A stretch of 64,000 bases of DNA. It comes from Micromonospora sediminimaris (lineage in GTDB: Bacteria; Actinomycetota; Actinomycetes; Mycobacteriales; Micromonosporaceae). Below, one piece after another: positions 33,487-42,934 of the stretch; the stretch's first letter is position 1; each line of letters opens with the position of its first letter. Location: positions 434,001 to 498,000 of the forward strand of contig FOLJ01000002.1 of the NCBI GenBank assembly GCA_900112325.1, given 5' to 3'. The translations under genes were made by a program, and so were the position numbers. Below the pieces are notes generated by a model, which made no database searches, was not told where the DNA came from, and saw only the letters and a program-made list of their open reading frames with translations.

Positions 33487-36400
33487 GTGGCCGACCTTGA
33501 CCGAGGTATCTACGAGCACTTGATCACCGAACAGCTCGCCGAGCGACTTCGACAGGTTGCCCCGGCCTTGGTCCAACACGACAAGATCGAATTGGCCGAT
33601 GCGCCCGACGTGCTCTCTCGGCACATCGCAGGCTTGGCCCGGCGGGCGCTGCTCGCCGTCGGCGGTGGCGAGGACAAGCTAGCTCGCCAGGTTGAGTTGG
33701 CCAACCGGATCGCCGAGAACATCGGCCGGGCCGAGCCGCGCGCGGTCGACAACGCCGACCAGATCACGGACGCCCAGCGCTTGCTGCACGCCATCGCCGC
33801 CCCGCCCACCCCACCCGCGCAGCCCACCTTCCCGCCGCGCCCCACCACCCCGCTCTCGTCCGGTGCGCTCCTCGTCAACGGCCGTCACCAGCCGCGCATC
33901 GGTCACGAGGTCACCCATGAGATGGCCTCCGCAGACCGGGTCGACCTGCTCTGCGCGTTCATCAAGTGGCATGGCCTGCGCATCATCGAGCCCGCCATCC
34001 GCGACCTGATCGACCGAGGTGGCCGGCTCCGGGTCATCACCACGACGTACCTAGGGGCGACCGACCAACGCGCCCTCGACCGCCTCGCCGAACTCGGCGC
34101 TGACATCAAGATCTCCTACGAGACGCGTACCACCCGGCTGCACGCCAAAGCGTGGCTGTTCCGCCGCAACAACGGCATGACCACCGCGTACGTCGGGTCG
34201 TCGAACCTGTCGAAGGCGGCGCTTGTCGACGGGTTGGAGTGGAACGTCAGGATCTCCAACGTCGAGCAGCCGTACGTCATCGACACGTTCACCGCCACGT
34301 TCGAGGACTACTGGCACGACCCGGCGTTCGAGGATTACCAGCCGGGCAGGGACGCAGAGCGGCTGCGCACAGCGCTGCGTGGGGAGCGGCGCGACGAAGC
34401 GTCGACCGAGATCGCCAACCTGGATGTTCGGCCGTACCCGTACCAGGCCGAGGTGCTTGCCGATCTGGACGCCGAGCGGAAGGTCCATGGCCGCTGGCGG
34501 AATCTGGTGGTGATGGCCACCGGTACCGGCAAGACGGTGGTGGCGGCGCTCGACTACCGCCGGCTGCATCGGGAGAAGGCCGTCGACTCGTTGCTGTTCG
34601 TGGCGCATCAGGAGCAGATCCTGCGGCAGAGCCTGGCGACGTTCCGGCAGGTCATGGGGGACGGTAGCTTCGGCGAGACGCTCGTCGGGGGCCGCGAGCC
34701 GCAGCACTGGCGGCACGTCTTTGCCTCGATCCAGTCGCTGCACCGGCGGGAGATCGACCCCGAGGCGTACGACATGGTGATCGTCGACGAGTTCCATCAC
34801 GCGGAAGCGCCGACGTACGCCCGATTGTTGGAGCGGCTGAAGCCGCGCGTACTGCTGGGATTGACGGCGACGCCCGACCGCAGTGACGGCGGCGACGTGC
34901 GGCGGTGGTTCGATGGTCGCGCCGCCGTTGAGCTGCATCTGTGGGAGGCGCTGGAGCGGCAACTGCTCGCGCCGTTCCAGTATTTCGGGCTGCACGACGA
35001 TGTCGACCTGTCGCAGCTGCGGTGGAAGCGCGGGCAGGGGTACGACCCGACTGAGCTGGACGGCGTCTACACCGGCAACGACGCGCGGGCGCGGATGGTG
35101 CTGCGGGCGGTACGGGACAGCGTCGATGTCGACCGGATGCGGGCGCTCGGGTTCTGCGTGAGCATCGGGCACGCCGAGTTCATGGCGGGTTGGTTCAGCA
35201 GGCACGGTGTGCGGTCGGCGGCGATCACCTCCCGAGTCGACGGTGCCGGTCGGCAGGCGCTGCTCAAGGAGTTCAGGGACGGCACGGTCAAGGTGCTGTT
35301 CACAGTTGACCTGTTCAACGAGGGTGTGGACCTGCCGATGGTCGACACGATCCTGATGCTGCGGCCCACCGAGAGCGCCACGATTTTCCTTCAGCAGCTC
35401 GGCCGTGGACTGCGCCTGGACGACGACAAGCCGTGCCTGACCGTGCTCGACTTCATCGGCGGGCAGCACGCCAACTTCCGCTTCGACCTACGCTGGCGCG
35501 CTCTGACCGGGGTCAGCCGCCGCGCGATAACCGAGGCGGTACGCGACGACTTCCCGTCCCTGCCGAGCGGCTGCCACATCCAGCTCGACCGGGTGGCCAA
35601 GGACATCGTGCTGGCCAACCTGCGCTCGGCGATGCCGACCTCGAAGACCGGGCTGGTGAAGGAGCTGCGGCTGCTCGGGGACGTGAGCCTGGGCGAGTTC
35701 CTGCGCGAGGCCGGCGTGGAGATCGAGGACGTCTACCGGTCGGCGAGCTACGGCGGGTGGACCGGGCTGCGGCGGCTCGCCGGGCTGGAAAGCTCGCCGG
35801 GTGGACAGGACGACCGCGAGTTGGGTCGGGCCATCGGGCGGATGCTGCACCTGGACGACCCCGACCGGCTCGACCTGCTGGCCCGGGTGGCGGCCGGCGA
35901 GCGGCCAGAGACCGGGCGGCTGTGGGACATGCTGCACTTCGACCTGTGGGGGCCGAACGCGCCACTGAGCCAGCGCGGGGAACGACTGGCGCGGCTCCGG
36001 GCCGAGCCGCCACGTTGTGCCGAGCTGCGACAGGTCGCCGAGGTGCTGCGCGAGCGGATTCACCGGGTGACGGTGCCGGTTGATGGGCTGCCGCTGAAGG
36101 TGCACGCCCGGTACAGCCGCAACGAGGCGTGTGCCGCCTTCGGCATGCCGAACCCGGGGTCGCTGCGGGAAGGGGTGAAGTGGCTGCCGGACGCCAGGGC
36201 TGACATCTTCTTCGTCACCCTGGTCAAGTCCGAGCAGCACTACTCCCCCACCACGATGTACGCCGACCGGGCCGTCACCGACACGCTCTTCCAGTGGGAG
36301 TCGCAGAGCACCACGTCGTCGGCGTCAGCGACCGGCCAGCGCTACATCCATCACGCCGCACGCGGCTCCACCGTGCATCTCTTCGTGCGGGAGACCAGGA

Positions 36401-36555
36401 TCCCGGACCGTGACCTGGGTGCGCCTGCCTACCTGTACGCCGGCCCGATGACCTACCAGGAGCACACCGGCGACCGACCGATGCGGGTCCTCTGGGAGCT
36501 GCGGCACCCCCTGCCGGCCGACATGTACGCCGCCGCCCGCGCCATCGCCGCGTGA
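33487..36555 (+). CDS. PLD nuclease-SF2 helicase-DUF3427 protein
   Basis: 1022 residues from a GTG. Residues ~145-270 form a phospholipase D-type nuclease domain of the HxK...N...E kind: His219/Lys221 in RLHAKAWLF, Asn240 in GSSNLSK and Glu251 in GLEWN. The SF2 helicase follows: Walker A ATGTGKT (344-350), DEFHH (434-438), and motif VI QLGRGLRL. The C-terminal ~160 residues (RNEACAAFGMPNPGSLREGV...) match DUF3427. The whole chain resembles helicases of BREX- or restriction-type defence systems, yet no methylase accompanies it, so it may be a single-gene system. Confidence 0.86.
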   Translation: MADLDRGIYEHLITEQLAERLRQVAPALVQHDKIELADAPDVLSRHIAGLARRALLAVGGGEDKLARQVELANRIAENIGRAEPRAVDNADQITDAQRLLHAIAAPPTPPAQPTFPPRPTTPLSSGALLVNGRHQPRIGHEVTHEMASADRVDLLCAFIKWHGLRIIEPAIRDLIDRGGRLRVITTTYLGATDQRALDRLAELGADIKISYETRTTRLHAKAWLFRRNNGMTTAYVGSSNLSKAALVDGLEWNVRISNVEQPYVIDTFTATFEDYWHDPAFEDYQPGRDAERLRTALRGERRDEASTEIANLDVRPYPYQAEVLADLDAERKVHGRWRNLVVMATGTGKTVVAALDYRRLHREKAVDSLLFVAHQEQILRQSLATFRQVMGDGSFGETLVGGREPQHWRHVFASIQSLHRREIDPEAYDMVIVDEFHHAEAPTYARLLERLKPRVLLGLTATPDRSDGGDVRRWFDGRAAVELHLWEALERQLLAPFQYFGLHDDVDLSQLRWKRGQGYDPTELDGVYTGNDARARMVLRAVRDSVDVDRMRALGFCVSIGHAEFMAGWFSRHGVRSAAITSRVDGAGRQALLKEFRDGTVKVLFTVDLFNEGVDLPMVDTILMLRPTESATIFLQQLGRGLRLDDDKPCLTVLDFIGGQHANFRFDLRWRALTGVSRRAITEAVRDDFPSLPSGCHIQLDRVAKDIVLANLRSAMPTSKTGLVKELRLLGDVSLGEFLREAGVEIEDVYRSASYGGWTGLRRLAGLESSPGGQDDRELGRAIGRMLHLDDPDRLDLLARVAAGERPETGRLWDMLHFDLWGPNAPLSQRGERLARLRAEPPRCAELRQVAEVLRERIHRVTVPVDGLPLKVHARYSRNEACAAFGMPNPGSLREGVKWLPDARADIFFVTLVKSEQHYSPTTMYADRAVTDTLFQWESQSTTSSASATGQRYIHHAARGSTVHLFVRETRIPDRDLGAPAYLYAGPMTYQEHTGDRPMRVLWELRHPLPADMYAAARAIAA

Positions 36556-36605
36556 ACGGTAAAGGGCGACCGGAGAGCAGCACCAGAGCCGGGCTTCGCC
36601 GATCA

Positions 36606-37649
36606 TCAGCCGTGCCAGCCGTCGCCGCTGCGCAGCGCCCGCAGCAGCTCCACCGCCGCCTGCGTCCGCTCGTACCGGACCTCATGCCCTTCCCGCCGCG
36701 ACACGACGAGCCCGGCCCGGCGCAGCCGCCCCAGGTGGTACGACACGGTGGCCGGGCTGATCCCGTGCCGCGCCGCCAGTTCGGTGGTGGTCAGCGGCGT
36801 AGCCAGGTCGCTCAGCAGTGCGGCCCGACGCGCGCCGAGAATGCCGGTCTCCTCGCTGGCCGGCGCGGGCAGCGACCACACCTGACCTCGCCCCCGCGCC
36901 GGGTAGCCGACCATGATCAGGCCGGGTGCGCCCAGGTACACCGCTGGGCGGGGCAGGAACGCCGACGGGGACAGGATGAGCCCCTGCGCCGCGTCGAGGG
37001 ACAGCTCGGCGGGCGAGTCGAGGGTTACCCGGCGGCCGTCCCAGGTCAGCCTCGGATCGAGGGTACGGACGATGTCGGCGAGGCCGGTCCGGGTGGCAAG
37101 TGTGGCGCGGTGGCGGATGTCCTCGTCGAGTACCCGGTGCAGGGTCGGCCACAGGTCGACCTGCGTGTGCCGCCAGAAGCGGGCGAGCTGGTCGACGACG
37201 CAGGTGAGCAGCGCCTCCTCGCCACGTCGGGCCAGGAGCTCGGCGACCGTGGCCGGCAGTGGTGGCCGAGGGTCGCGTCCGGTCGGGCTGCGTTCCAACA
37301 GGACCGGCGGGGGCGGGCCGATCCGGAACGCCGTCCGCAGCTGCCGGTCGACGTCCTCGGCGGTGGTCGCCGCCACGGCCGCGAGTTCCTCATCGAGGGT
37401 GGGCTGGTAGCTGCCGGGCAGCGGGGACAGAAAATCCGGGATGTACGCGGCGGCCCCGTTGACCAGCGCGAACAGCACGTCGACCGAGCCCGGGTCGAGG
37501 GTACGCCGAGTCTGGGTCACCCAGCTGCGGGCGTACGGTGCCCGCTCGGGGTGGGCGAGCACCTCCAGCGCGTTTGTGACCTCCGTCAGCCGCGACAGCG
37601 CAAACCGTGACCGGACGAGCCGTTCCGCGTCGACGTGCAGAGTCAACAC
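36606..37649 (-). CDS. ArsR-type winged-helix regulator with DUF5937-like domain
   Basis: 347 residues; GTG start with little ribosome site, possibly leaderless. The last ~90 residues are a winged helix (TTELAARHGISPATVSYHLG, then LRRAGLVVSRREGHEVRYE). The N-terminal ~240 residues are a ligand- or oligomer-type domain common to DUF5937 regulators. Divergent from the Tat MBL gene, which is the likely target. Confidence 0.82.
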   Translation of the reverse strand: MLTLHVDAERLVRSRFALSRLTEVTNALEVLAHPERAPYARSWVTQTRRTLDPGSVDVLFALVNGAAAYIPDFLSPLPGSYQPTLDEELAAVAATTAEDVDRQLRTAFRIGPPPPVLLERSPTGRDPRPPLPATVAELLARRGEEALLTCVVDQLARFWRHTQVDLWPTLHRVLDEDIRHRATLATRTGLADIVRTLDPRLTWDGRRVTLDSPAELSLDAAQGLILSPSAFLPRPAVYLGAPGLIMVGYPARGRGQVWSLPAPASEETGILGARRAALLSDLATPLTTTELAARHGISPATVSYHLGRLRRAGLVVSRREGHEVRYERTQAAVELLRALRSGDGWHG

Positions 37650-37824
37650 TCGCCAACATTAGAACCCCCTCGAATCGTTGGCACCCGCCCTCGCCCCGCT
37701 GATCCCCTGACAACTACGGGGAAAGAGTCGCCTCCCGCCGCGGCGAGGGGACACCTTCCCCGAAGTTGCACACCCAGCCGGCCCTGCGACGGCGGTCGGC
37801 GTGGACCGTGGGAAGGGGATCTCA

Positions 37825-38826
37825 GTGTCGTACTCCGAAGGATTGGTGAGGCGGCGGACGTTGCTGCTGGGGGCGGCGGCCGTGGGCGGGGGTGTCCTCG
37901 CCGGCCGGCCTGCGCAGGCGGAAGCGCCGCCCGCGCACGCAGCAGCCGGGCCGGCGGAGGCGCGGCCGGGCCGGTCAGCTGTCCGCTCGGTGGGCTGCTT
38001 CGAGGTGCTGGCGCTTACCGACGCTGCCGGCCCGTTCTTTCTCAGCTACGACGACGCCTTCTCCGGGGCGTCGGGAAATGACTGGGCGGCGGCACGGCGC
38101 ATCGACCCGGCCGCGTTCGGGCCGGACCGGACGTGGCACCTGGACTTCCGCTGCTACGCCATCCGCCGGCCCGGCGACCGGTACACGCTTGTGGACACCG
38201 GTGTCGGGCCGGAAGGCAGCCCGGCCTCGGCGTGGGCGCCGGTGCCGGGCGCGCTGCCGCAGTTGCTGGCCGGCAACGGGATCGACGTGCGGCGGGTGGA
38301 CACGGTGGTGCTGACGCACCTGCACGAGGACCACGCCGGCTGGGCGGTCACCGCCGAGGGCATGCCGATGTTCCCCAACGCACGGTACGTGGTGCAGCAG
38401 CGTGAACTCGACGCGCTGGAAGCGGGCGGCAGCGAGATGCTGGGGTACGTGGTGCGGCCGTTGCGGGCGGCGGGGCAACTGCACTCGGTGGACGGTCCGG
38501 TGGTGCTCAGCGGTGCCCGGGCGGGGGCCGACCGTCGCACTGCCGCCGGCCGCCGCGGTGACCGCATCCGGGTGGTGCCCACGCCCGGCCACACCCCGGG
38601 GCACCAGTCGGTGCTGGTGGAGGGTGGCCGTCACGACCAGGTGGTGGTCACCGGTGACGTGCTCGTCCACGCCGTCCAGGTCGCCGACCCGGACGTCGCC
38701 TACCGGTACGAGGCGGACCAGGACCTGGCCCGGCTGACCCGCCGCAGCCTGCTCGACACGGCCCGCCGTCAACGCGCGGTGCTCGCCACCGCGCACCTCA
38801 ACCGCCCCTTCGTCGAACTCGACTGA
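37825..38826 (+). CDS. Tat-exported metallo-beta-lactamase fold hydrolase
   Basis: 333 residues from GTG 37825 (GAAGGGG six bases ahead). The twin-arginine leader VRRRTLLLGAAAVGGG precedes a MBL fold: metal motif THLHEDHAG (His165, His167, Asp169, His170), PTPGHTPGHQS, and a later GDVLVH. It is closest in pattern to lactonase/glyoxalase II-type MBL enzymes. The substrate is unknown. Confidence 0.88.
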   Translation: MSYSEGLVRRRTLLLGAAAVGGGVLAGRPAQAEAPPAHAAAGPAEARPGRSAVRSVGCFEVLALTDAAGPFFLSYDDAFSGASGNDWAAARRIDPAAFGPDRTWHLDFRCYAIRRPGDRYTLVDTGVGPEGSPASAWAPVPGALPQLLAGNGIDVRRVDTVVLTHLHEDHAGWAVTAEGMPMFPNARYVVQQRELDALEAGGSEMLGYVVRPLRAAGQLHSVDGPVVLSGARAGADRRTAAGRRGDRIRVVPTPGHTPGHQSVLVEGGRHDQVVVTGDVLVHAVQVADPDVAYRYEADQDLARLTRRSLLDTARRQRAVLATAHLNRPFVELD

Positions 38827-38978
38827 AACCGCCTCCGGCCAGGTCGGCACCACCCGATCAGCCCGGACCGCGTTGCACAGACCCCCGGTCGGCGGACCGT
38901 GGATCTTGGTGAGCCTCCAATGTGGCAGGATGCCAGCGCAGGTGCGCGATCTTCGCGCCGGAGCATCAGGAGGGCGTA

Positions 38979-39437
38979 ATGCGGGGACTGGCACGACGAC
39001 TGGCCATCTCGATTGTCTCGGCGACGGTGACGGCGGTGACGCTCGCGTCGCCGGCACAGGCCGCGACGAATCCGTTCACCGCGGCACAGGCGTGCAACAA
39101 CGATTTCGGTGGTTCCTGGGCCCACACCACTGACGGCCACCGGTCGATTTCCGCACCGGATGGCACCAAGGTGGGCGATGTCTACCTGATGTACAACAGC
39201 GCCAGCGGGTACAACTGTGTCGTCACCCTCAAGCGGGTGGCGGTGGGCTCGACGACCGGGGTTTCCGCCGGGATCCGGGTGCAGGGCGGTTCCTGGGCCT
39301 ACGACCCGGGCAGCTACAAGTACTACGCGGCGATTCAGCGCTCCGCCCGGGACAAGTGCGTCATGTACAACGGCGAGGTCCTGTATTTCACGAGCTGGCA
39401 GAGCGCCGGCCGGTACAGCTGGGGTAACTGCGGCTGA
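38979..39437 (+). CDS. sapA: Spore-associated protein A-like secreted protein
   Basis: 152 residues; ATG behind CAGGAGGGCG. After a signal peptide the mature protein starts NPFTAAQACNNDFGGSW and includes VYLMYNSASGYNCVVTLK and DKCVMYNGEVLYFT, the pattern of Streptomyces SapA, a protein associated with spores and aerial hyphae. Four or five cysteines probably form disulphides. It stands alone. Confidence 0.78.
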   Translation: MRGLARRLAISIVSATVTAVTLASPAQAATNPFTAAQACNNDFGGSWAHTTDGHRSISAPDGTKVGDVYLMYNSASGYNCVVTLKRVAVGSTTGVSAGIRVQGGSWAYDPGSYKYYAAIQRSARDKCVMYNGEVLYFTSWQSAGRYSWGNCG

Positions 39438-39602
39438 TCGGGCGCTTGGCGCGAAAGCCTCACCACCTCGATTGATTCCGGTGAAGGGTTGCCTGATCGG
39501 GGGCGACGTGCACAGGATACGGGGACGCTCGATCAGCGTGCGTAGATCCACTGGCGCCCGGGCCACCCCGGGCCGGTGGTCTTCCACCTATGAGGAGGTT
39601 TC

Positions 39603-41819
39603 GTGGCACGACGCCGCTTCGCGGGGATAGCAGCCAGCGCCATCGTCCTACCGTTACTCGTCATCGCTCAGCCGACCGCCGCCTCGGCCACCCCGGAGGC
39701 CGCGACCGTCAAGCCGGTGCCGGCCCCGGCAACCGGGCTCGCCAGTGATGTCCGGGAGCTGACCCGCAAGGACTTCACCTTCAACGGGCAGCGTCTGGAG
39801 GCCCCGACCCAGTATCAGCCGCGTACCCAGGCCCGGTCGAAGGCGGCGGCGGCCGAGACGCCGCCGGTCGGCACGGTGCGGCAGTGGCTCGCGCTTGACG
39901 ACTACCTGGGCGAGATCTACCTGAAGGACTACACGCTGCGTGGCGTGGGCGACAACATCGAGGTGTGGGTCGCCAACGACACGGAGTTCCCGGAGGGTGA
40001 CTGCCGCCGGCAGATCCCGAACTCCACGGTGGTCACCGACGAGCAGGTCGCGGGCCTGATCCACGAGTTCGACACCAACATGTACCCGAAGTCGACGGCC
40101 GCGTTCAGCACCCCGCCGGAGCGGGACGGCAGCAACGCGCAGATCGGCGGGGACTTCACCGGTGCCGGCAACCGGACGGTCACGCTCGTCGACAACGTAC
40201 GCGACGACAACTTCTACGACTTCCCGGCCGCCCCCAGCTACATCGCCGGGTTCCACTTCTCGCTCTTCAACGAGCTGCTCGACCGCAACATCATGACTGT
40301 CGACGCGTTCGACTGGGCGCACCGCACCGGCGCGAACCCGCCGAACGAGCCGACCGACGACCTGTGCACCAGCCGGCCGGCCCGCCCGCAGCTGTACGAG
40401 GGCACGTTCATCCACGAGTGGCAGCACCTGGCGCACTACTACACCGACCCGTTCGAGACGACCTGGCTGAACGAGGGTCTTTCCGACTTCGTGCAGACGC
40501 TCGCCGGGTACGTCGACGCCACCGCCCGAGTCGACGAGCCCGGCACCGACAGCCACATCTACTGCTTCCAGGGCTTCGGCATCGTCCAGACGGACTACAA
40601 CACGAATCCACGGGACTGTGGTGGCCCGGAGAACTCGATAAACCTGTGGAACGAGGGCAGCACGTCGAGTGGCGTGCTGGCCGACTACGGCAACGTCTAC
40701 TCGTTCGTGCTGTTCCTGTACGACCGCTACGGCCTGGACTTCATCTCGCGGCTGCACCGCGACGGTGAGCTTCAGGGCTTCGCCAGCCTTGAGGCTGCGC
40801 TGAAGGCCGAAGGCGTCAAGGACATGTACAAGGTGATCCACGACTACCAGACGATGAACCTGGTGGACCGGATCGTCGGGAACTCCAAGCGGGGCATCAT
40901 GCTCGGGGTGGACAAGCGCCGGGTCACCACGGCCAGCCTCGACGCCACCGTGAACCTGGCCAACCCCGCCTCGTACGCGGCTGGCGGCGCAGCACCCAAC
41001 GGCGCCGACTACGTCACCTTGCAGAAGGCCAACGGTAAGCCGCTGGGCCTGGGCGATCTGCGTTCGATCAAGTTCCAGGGCGCGAAGACGTTGCCGCCGG
41101 TCCCGCTGGCCTGGCAGGTCGTCAGCGACGACCCGGATCGCAGCGGCAACCCGGTGCTGTGGTCCGGCAACGGCAACAGCCTGGACGTCGCCGCGGTCAC
41201 CCCGGTGACCGTGCCGGCCGCCGACCCGACGCTTACCTTCCTGGCGAAGTACGGTGCCGAGGCCGGCTACGACTACGGCTACGTCAGCGTCTCCACCGAC
41301 GGCGGCGAGAGCTACACCGTCATCCCCGGTGAGGAGACCGTCGCCGGTCCGCTCGGTCCGGCGCTGAACGGCACCACCGACGGCTTCCAGCCGCACTCGT
41401 TCGACCTGTCCGCGTACGCCGGGCAGGACGTGCTGGTCAGCTTCCGGTACGTCAGCGACGGTGGGGTCAACGAGGGCGGTCTGCTGATCGACGACATCGC
41501 GGTCGGCGGCACGCTGGTCAGCGACGGTTCGAGCCTGGAGCCGTTCGACTCGCCGTCGGAGATCAACCCGACGCCGGTGGCGAACTGGAACGTCCGCTTC
41601 GTCGGCATCAACGAGAAGCTCAAGCTGGCCTACCAGGTGGAGGCCGACGGCAAGTCCAACTTCACCCTCGGTCTGATCCAGACGGCGCTGCTGTCCGCCT
41701 TCCCGAAGGTGGTCGCCATCGTCGCCTACGACGAGCCGACCGAGCAGGTCACGCAGTACGCCCCGTACACGTTGACGGTCAACAACGTGGTCCAGCCCGG
41801 CGGCGCTCCGCTGAGCTGA
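39603..41819 (+). CDS. Secreted M6-like (immune inhibitor A-type) metallopeptidase
   Basis: 738 residues, GTG start behind GAGGAGG, with a signal peptide. The Zn-binding motif is HEWQH (271-275) followed by Glu291 in LNEGLSDF. The C-terminal ~200 residues include a MAM-like domain (YDYGYVSVSTDGGESYTV; SFRYVSDGGVNEGGLLIDDI), as in immune inhibitor A-type proteases, though the overall domain order differs slightly from InhA. Likely extracellular protein degradation. A perfect hairpin terminator follows. Confidence 0.83.
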   Translation: MARRRFAGIAASAIVLPLLVIAQPTAASATPEAATVKPVPAPATGLASDVRELTRKDFTFNGQRLEAPTQYQPRTQARSKAAAAETPPVGTVRQWLALDDYLGEIYLKDYTLRGVGDNIEVWVANDTEFPEGDCRRQIPNSTVVTDEQVAGLIHEFDTNMYPKSTAAFSTPPERDGSNAQIGGDFTGAGNRTVTLVDNVRDDNFYDFPAAPSYIAGFHFSLFNELLDRNIMTVDAFDWAHRTGANPPNEPTDDLCTSRPARPQLYEGTFIHEWQHLAHYYTDPFETTWLNEGLSDFVQTLAGYVDATARVDEPGTDSHIYCFQGFGIVQTDYNTNPRDCGGPENSINLWNEGSTSSGVLADYGNVYSFVLFLYDRYGLDFISRLHRDGELQGFASLEAALKAEGVKDMYKVIHDYQTMNLVDRIVGNSKRGIMLGVDKRRVTTASLDATVNLANPASYAAGGAAPNGADYVTLQKANGKPLGLGDLRSIKFQGAKTLPPVPLAWQVVSDDPDRSGNPVLWSGNGNSLDVAAVTPVTVPAADPTLTFLAKYGAEAGYDYGYVSVSTDGGESYTVIPGEETVAGPLGPALNGTTDGFQPHSFDLSAYAGQDVLVSFRYVSDGGVNEGGLLIDDIAVGGTLVSDGSSLEPFDSPSEINPTPVANWNVRFVGINEKLKLAYQVEADGKSNFTLGLIQTALLSAFPKVVAIVAYDEPTEQVTQYAPYTLTVNNVVQPGGAPLS

Positions 41820-41828
41820 CCTCAGCAG

Positions 41829-41865
41829 GAACTCCCGGTGCCGCGCCACGCGGCACCGGGAGTTC
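41829..41865 (+). terminator. Strong rho-independent terminator
   Basis: GAACTCCCGGTGCCGCG (41829-41845) pairs perfectly with 41849-41865 around a CCA loop, followed by a T-rich tail. It lies 10 bases after the metallopeptidase stop. Confidence 0.85.
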
Positions 41866-41970
41866 TCTGTTTCCGCCGGGCGAAGCTGCCGGATCCGGCG
41901 ACGCGGCCCGGCGTCGGTCCCTAGCCTGGCCAGCAGAGGCATCGTCGGGGCAAGCAGCCGGGGGGACACC

Positions 41971-42324
41971 ATGACCAACGCGATAGGTGACGCACTTGAT
42001 GGCGTACAGGAGGTCGAGCTGACGGTGACCGGCCGCCGGACCGGGCGGCAGATCACCCATCCGGTCTGGTTCGTGCAGGAGGACGACAACGTGTTCCTGG
42101 TGCCGGTGACCGGCTCGGACAGTCAGTGGTACAAGAACGTCAAGCAGACCCCGATGGTCCAGTTGGCTGTCGACGGCACCGCGCTGAGCTCCAGCGCCAC
42201 CCCGATCACCGAAGCCGACCGGGTCGACCACGTCGTGGCGATGTTCCGCGACAAGTACGGTGCTGACCAGTTCGCCTCGCTGTACCCGAAACACGACGTC
42301 GCCGTCCAGGTCCCCCTCGGGTAG
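41971..42324 (+). CDS. F420-type nitroreductase/quinone reductase family protein
   Basis: 117 residues with the split beta-barrel of the deazaflavin-dependent (DDN) reductase family: VELTVTGRRTGRQITHPVWF, then SQWYKNVKQTP and AVDGTAL. These use F420H2 to reduce quinones, nitroimidazoles or other ketones. F420 use is expected in actinomycetes. It is followed by a VOC protein gene. Confidence 0.82.
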   Translation: MTNAIGDALDGVQEVELTVTGRRTGRQITHPVWFVQEDDNVFLVPVTGSDSQWYKNVKQTPMVQLAVDGTALSSSATPITEADRVDHVVAMFRDKYGADQFASLYPKHDVAVQVPLG

Positions 42325-42353
42325 CCGTCGCAGCTCCGGGTTACCTTCCCACG

Positions 42354-42788
42354 ATGGAACAGCGACTCAGCCTGATCACGCTCGGCGTCGCCGACCTGGG
42401 CCGGTCCCGCGACTTCTACCGGCAACTCGGCTGGCAGGGCCAGGAGGTCGAGCAGACCGTGTTCTTCCAGGCCGGCGGGCTCGCCGTGGTGCTGTGGGGG
42501 CGGCAGTCGCTGGCCGAGGACGCCGGTGTCGAGGACCGGGGCACGGGCGGGTTCGCCGGGGTCGCGCTGGCCCACAACGTACGCGAGCGCGCCGAGGTGG
42601 ATCAGCTGATGACCGCAGCCGCCCGGGCCGGTGCCAAGGTCACCCAACCGGCCCGCGACACCTCCTACGGCGGGTACGCCGGCTACTTCACGGACCCGGA
42701 CGGGCACCTCTGGGAGATCGCCTGGAATCCCGGCTTCCCGATCGCCGCGGACGGCACGATCACCGTCCCCGACTTCGGCGCACCCTGA
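42354..42788 (+). CDS. VOC (glyoxalase-fold) family protein
   Basis: 144 residues with two beta-alpha-beta-beta-beta units: TLGVADLGRSRDFYRQL first and GGYAGYFTDPDGHLWEIAW second, which contains the typical DPDGH-x-WE metal/product signature. Function could be glyoxalase, dioxygenase or antibiotic-binding. Confidence 0.88.
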   Translation: MEQRLSLITLGVADLGRSRDFYRQLGWQGQEVEQTVFFQAGGLAVVLWGRQSLAEDAGVEDRGTGGFAGVALAHNVRERAEVDQLMTAAARAGAKVTQPARDTSYGGYAGYFTDPDGHLWEIAWNPGFPIAADGTITVPDFGAP

Positions 42789-42934
42789 CCCGACCCGGCG
42801 ACCCGGCGACATGTCACAGCGACATGAATGCGTCTGTGTGTCAGGGATCAGCGGCGGCCGACGCCGACAGGGTCAGCGCTTGTTGCGGCGGCGTGCCATG
42901 CTCTGCACGCCACTCAGCTGATCGAGGTGTCGTC

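Noticed and set aside
18371..36555. Prophage or integrative element
   Set aside because: No integrase, phage structural, or conjugation genes and no flanking direct repeats or tRNA site were seen; the region is better described as a defence-rich accessory segment.
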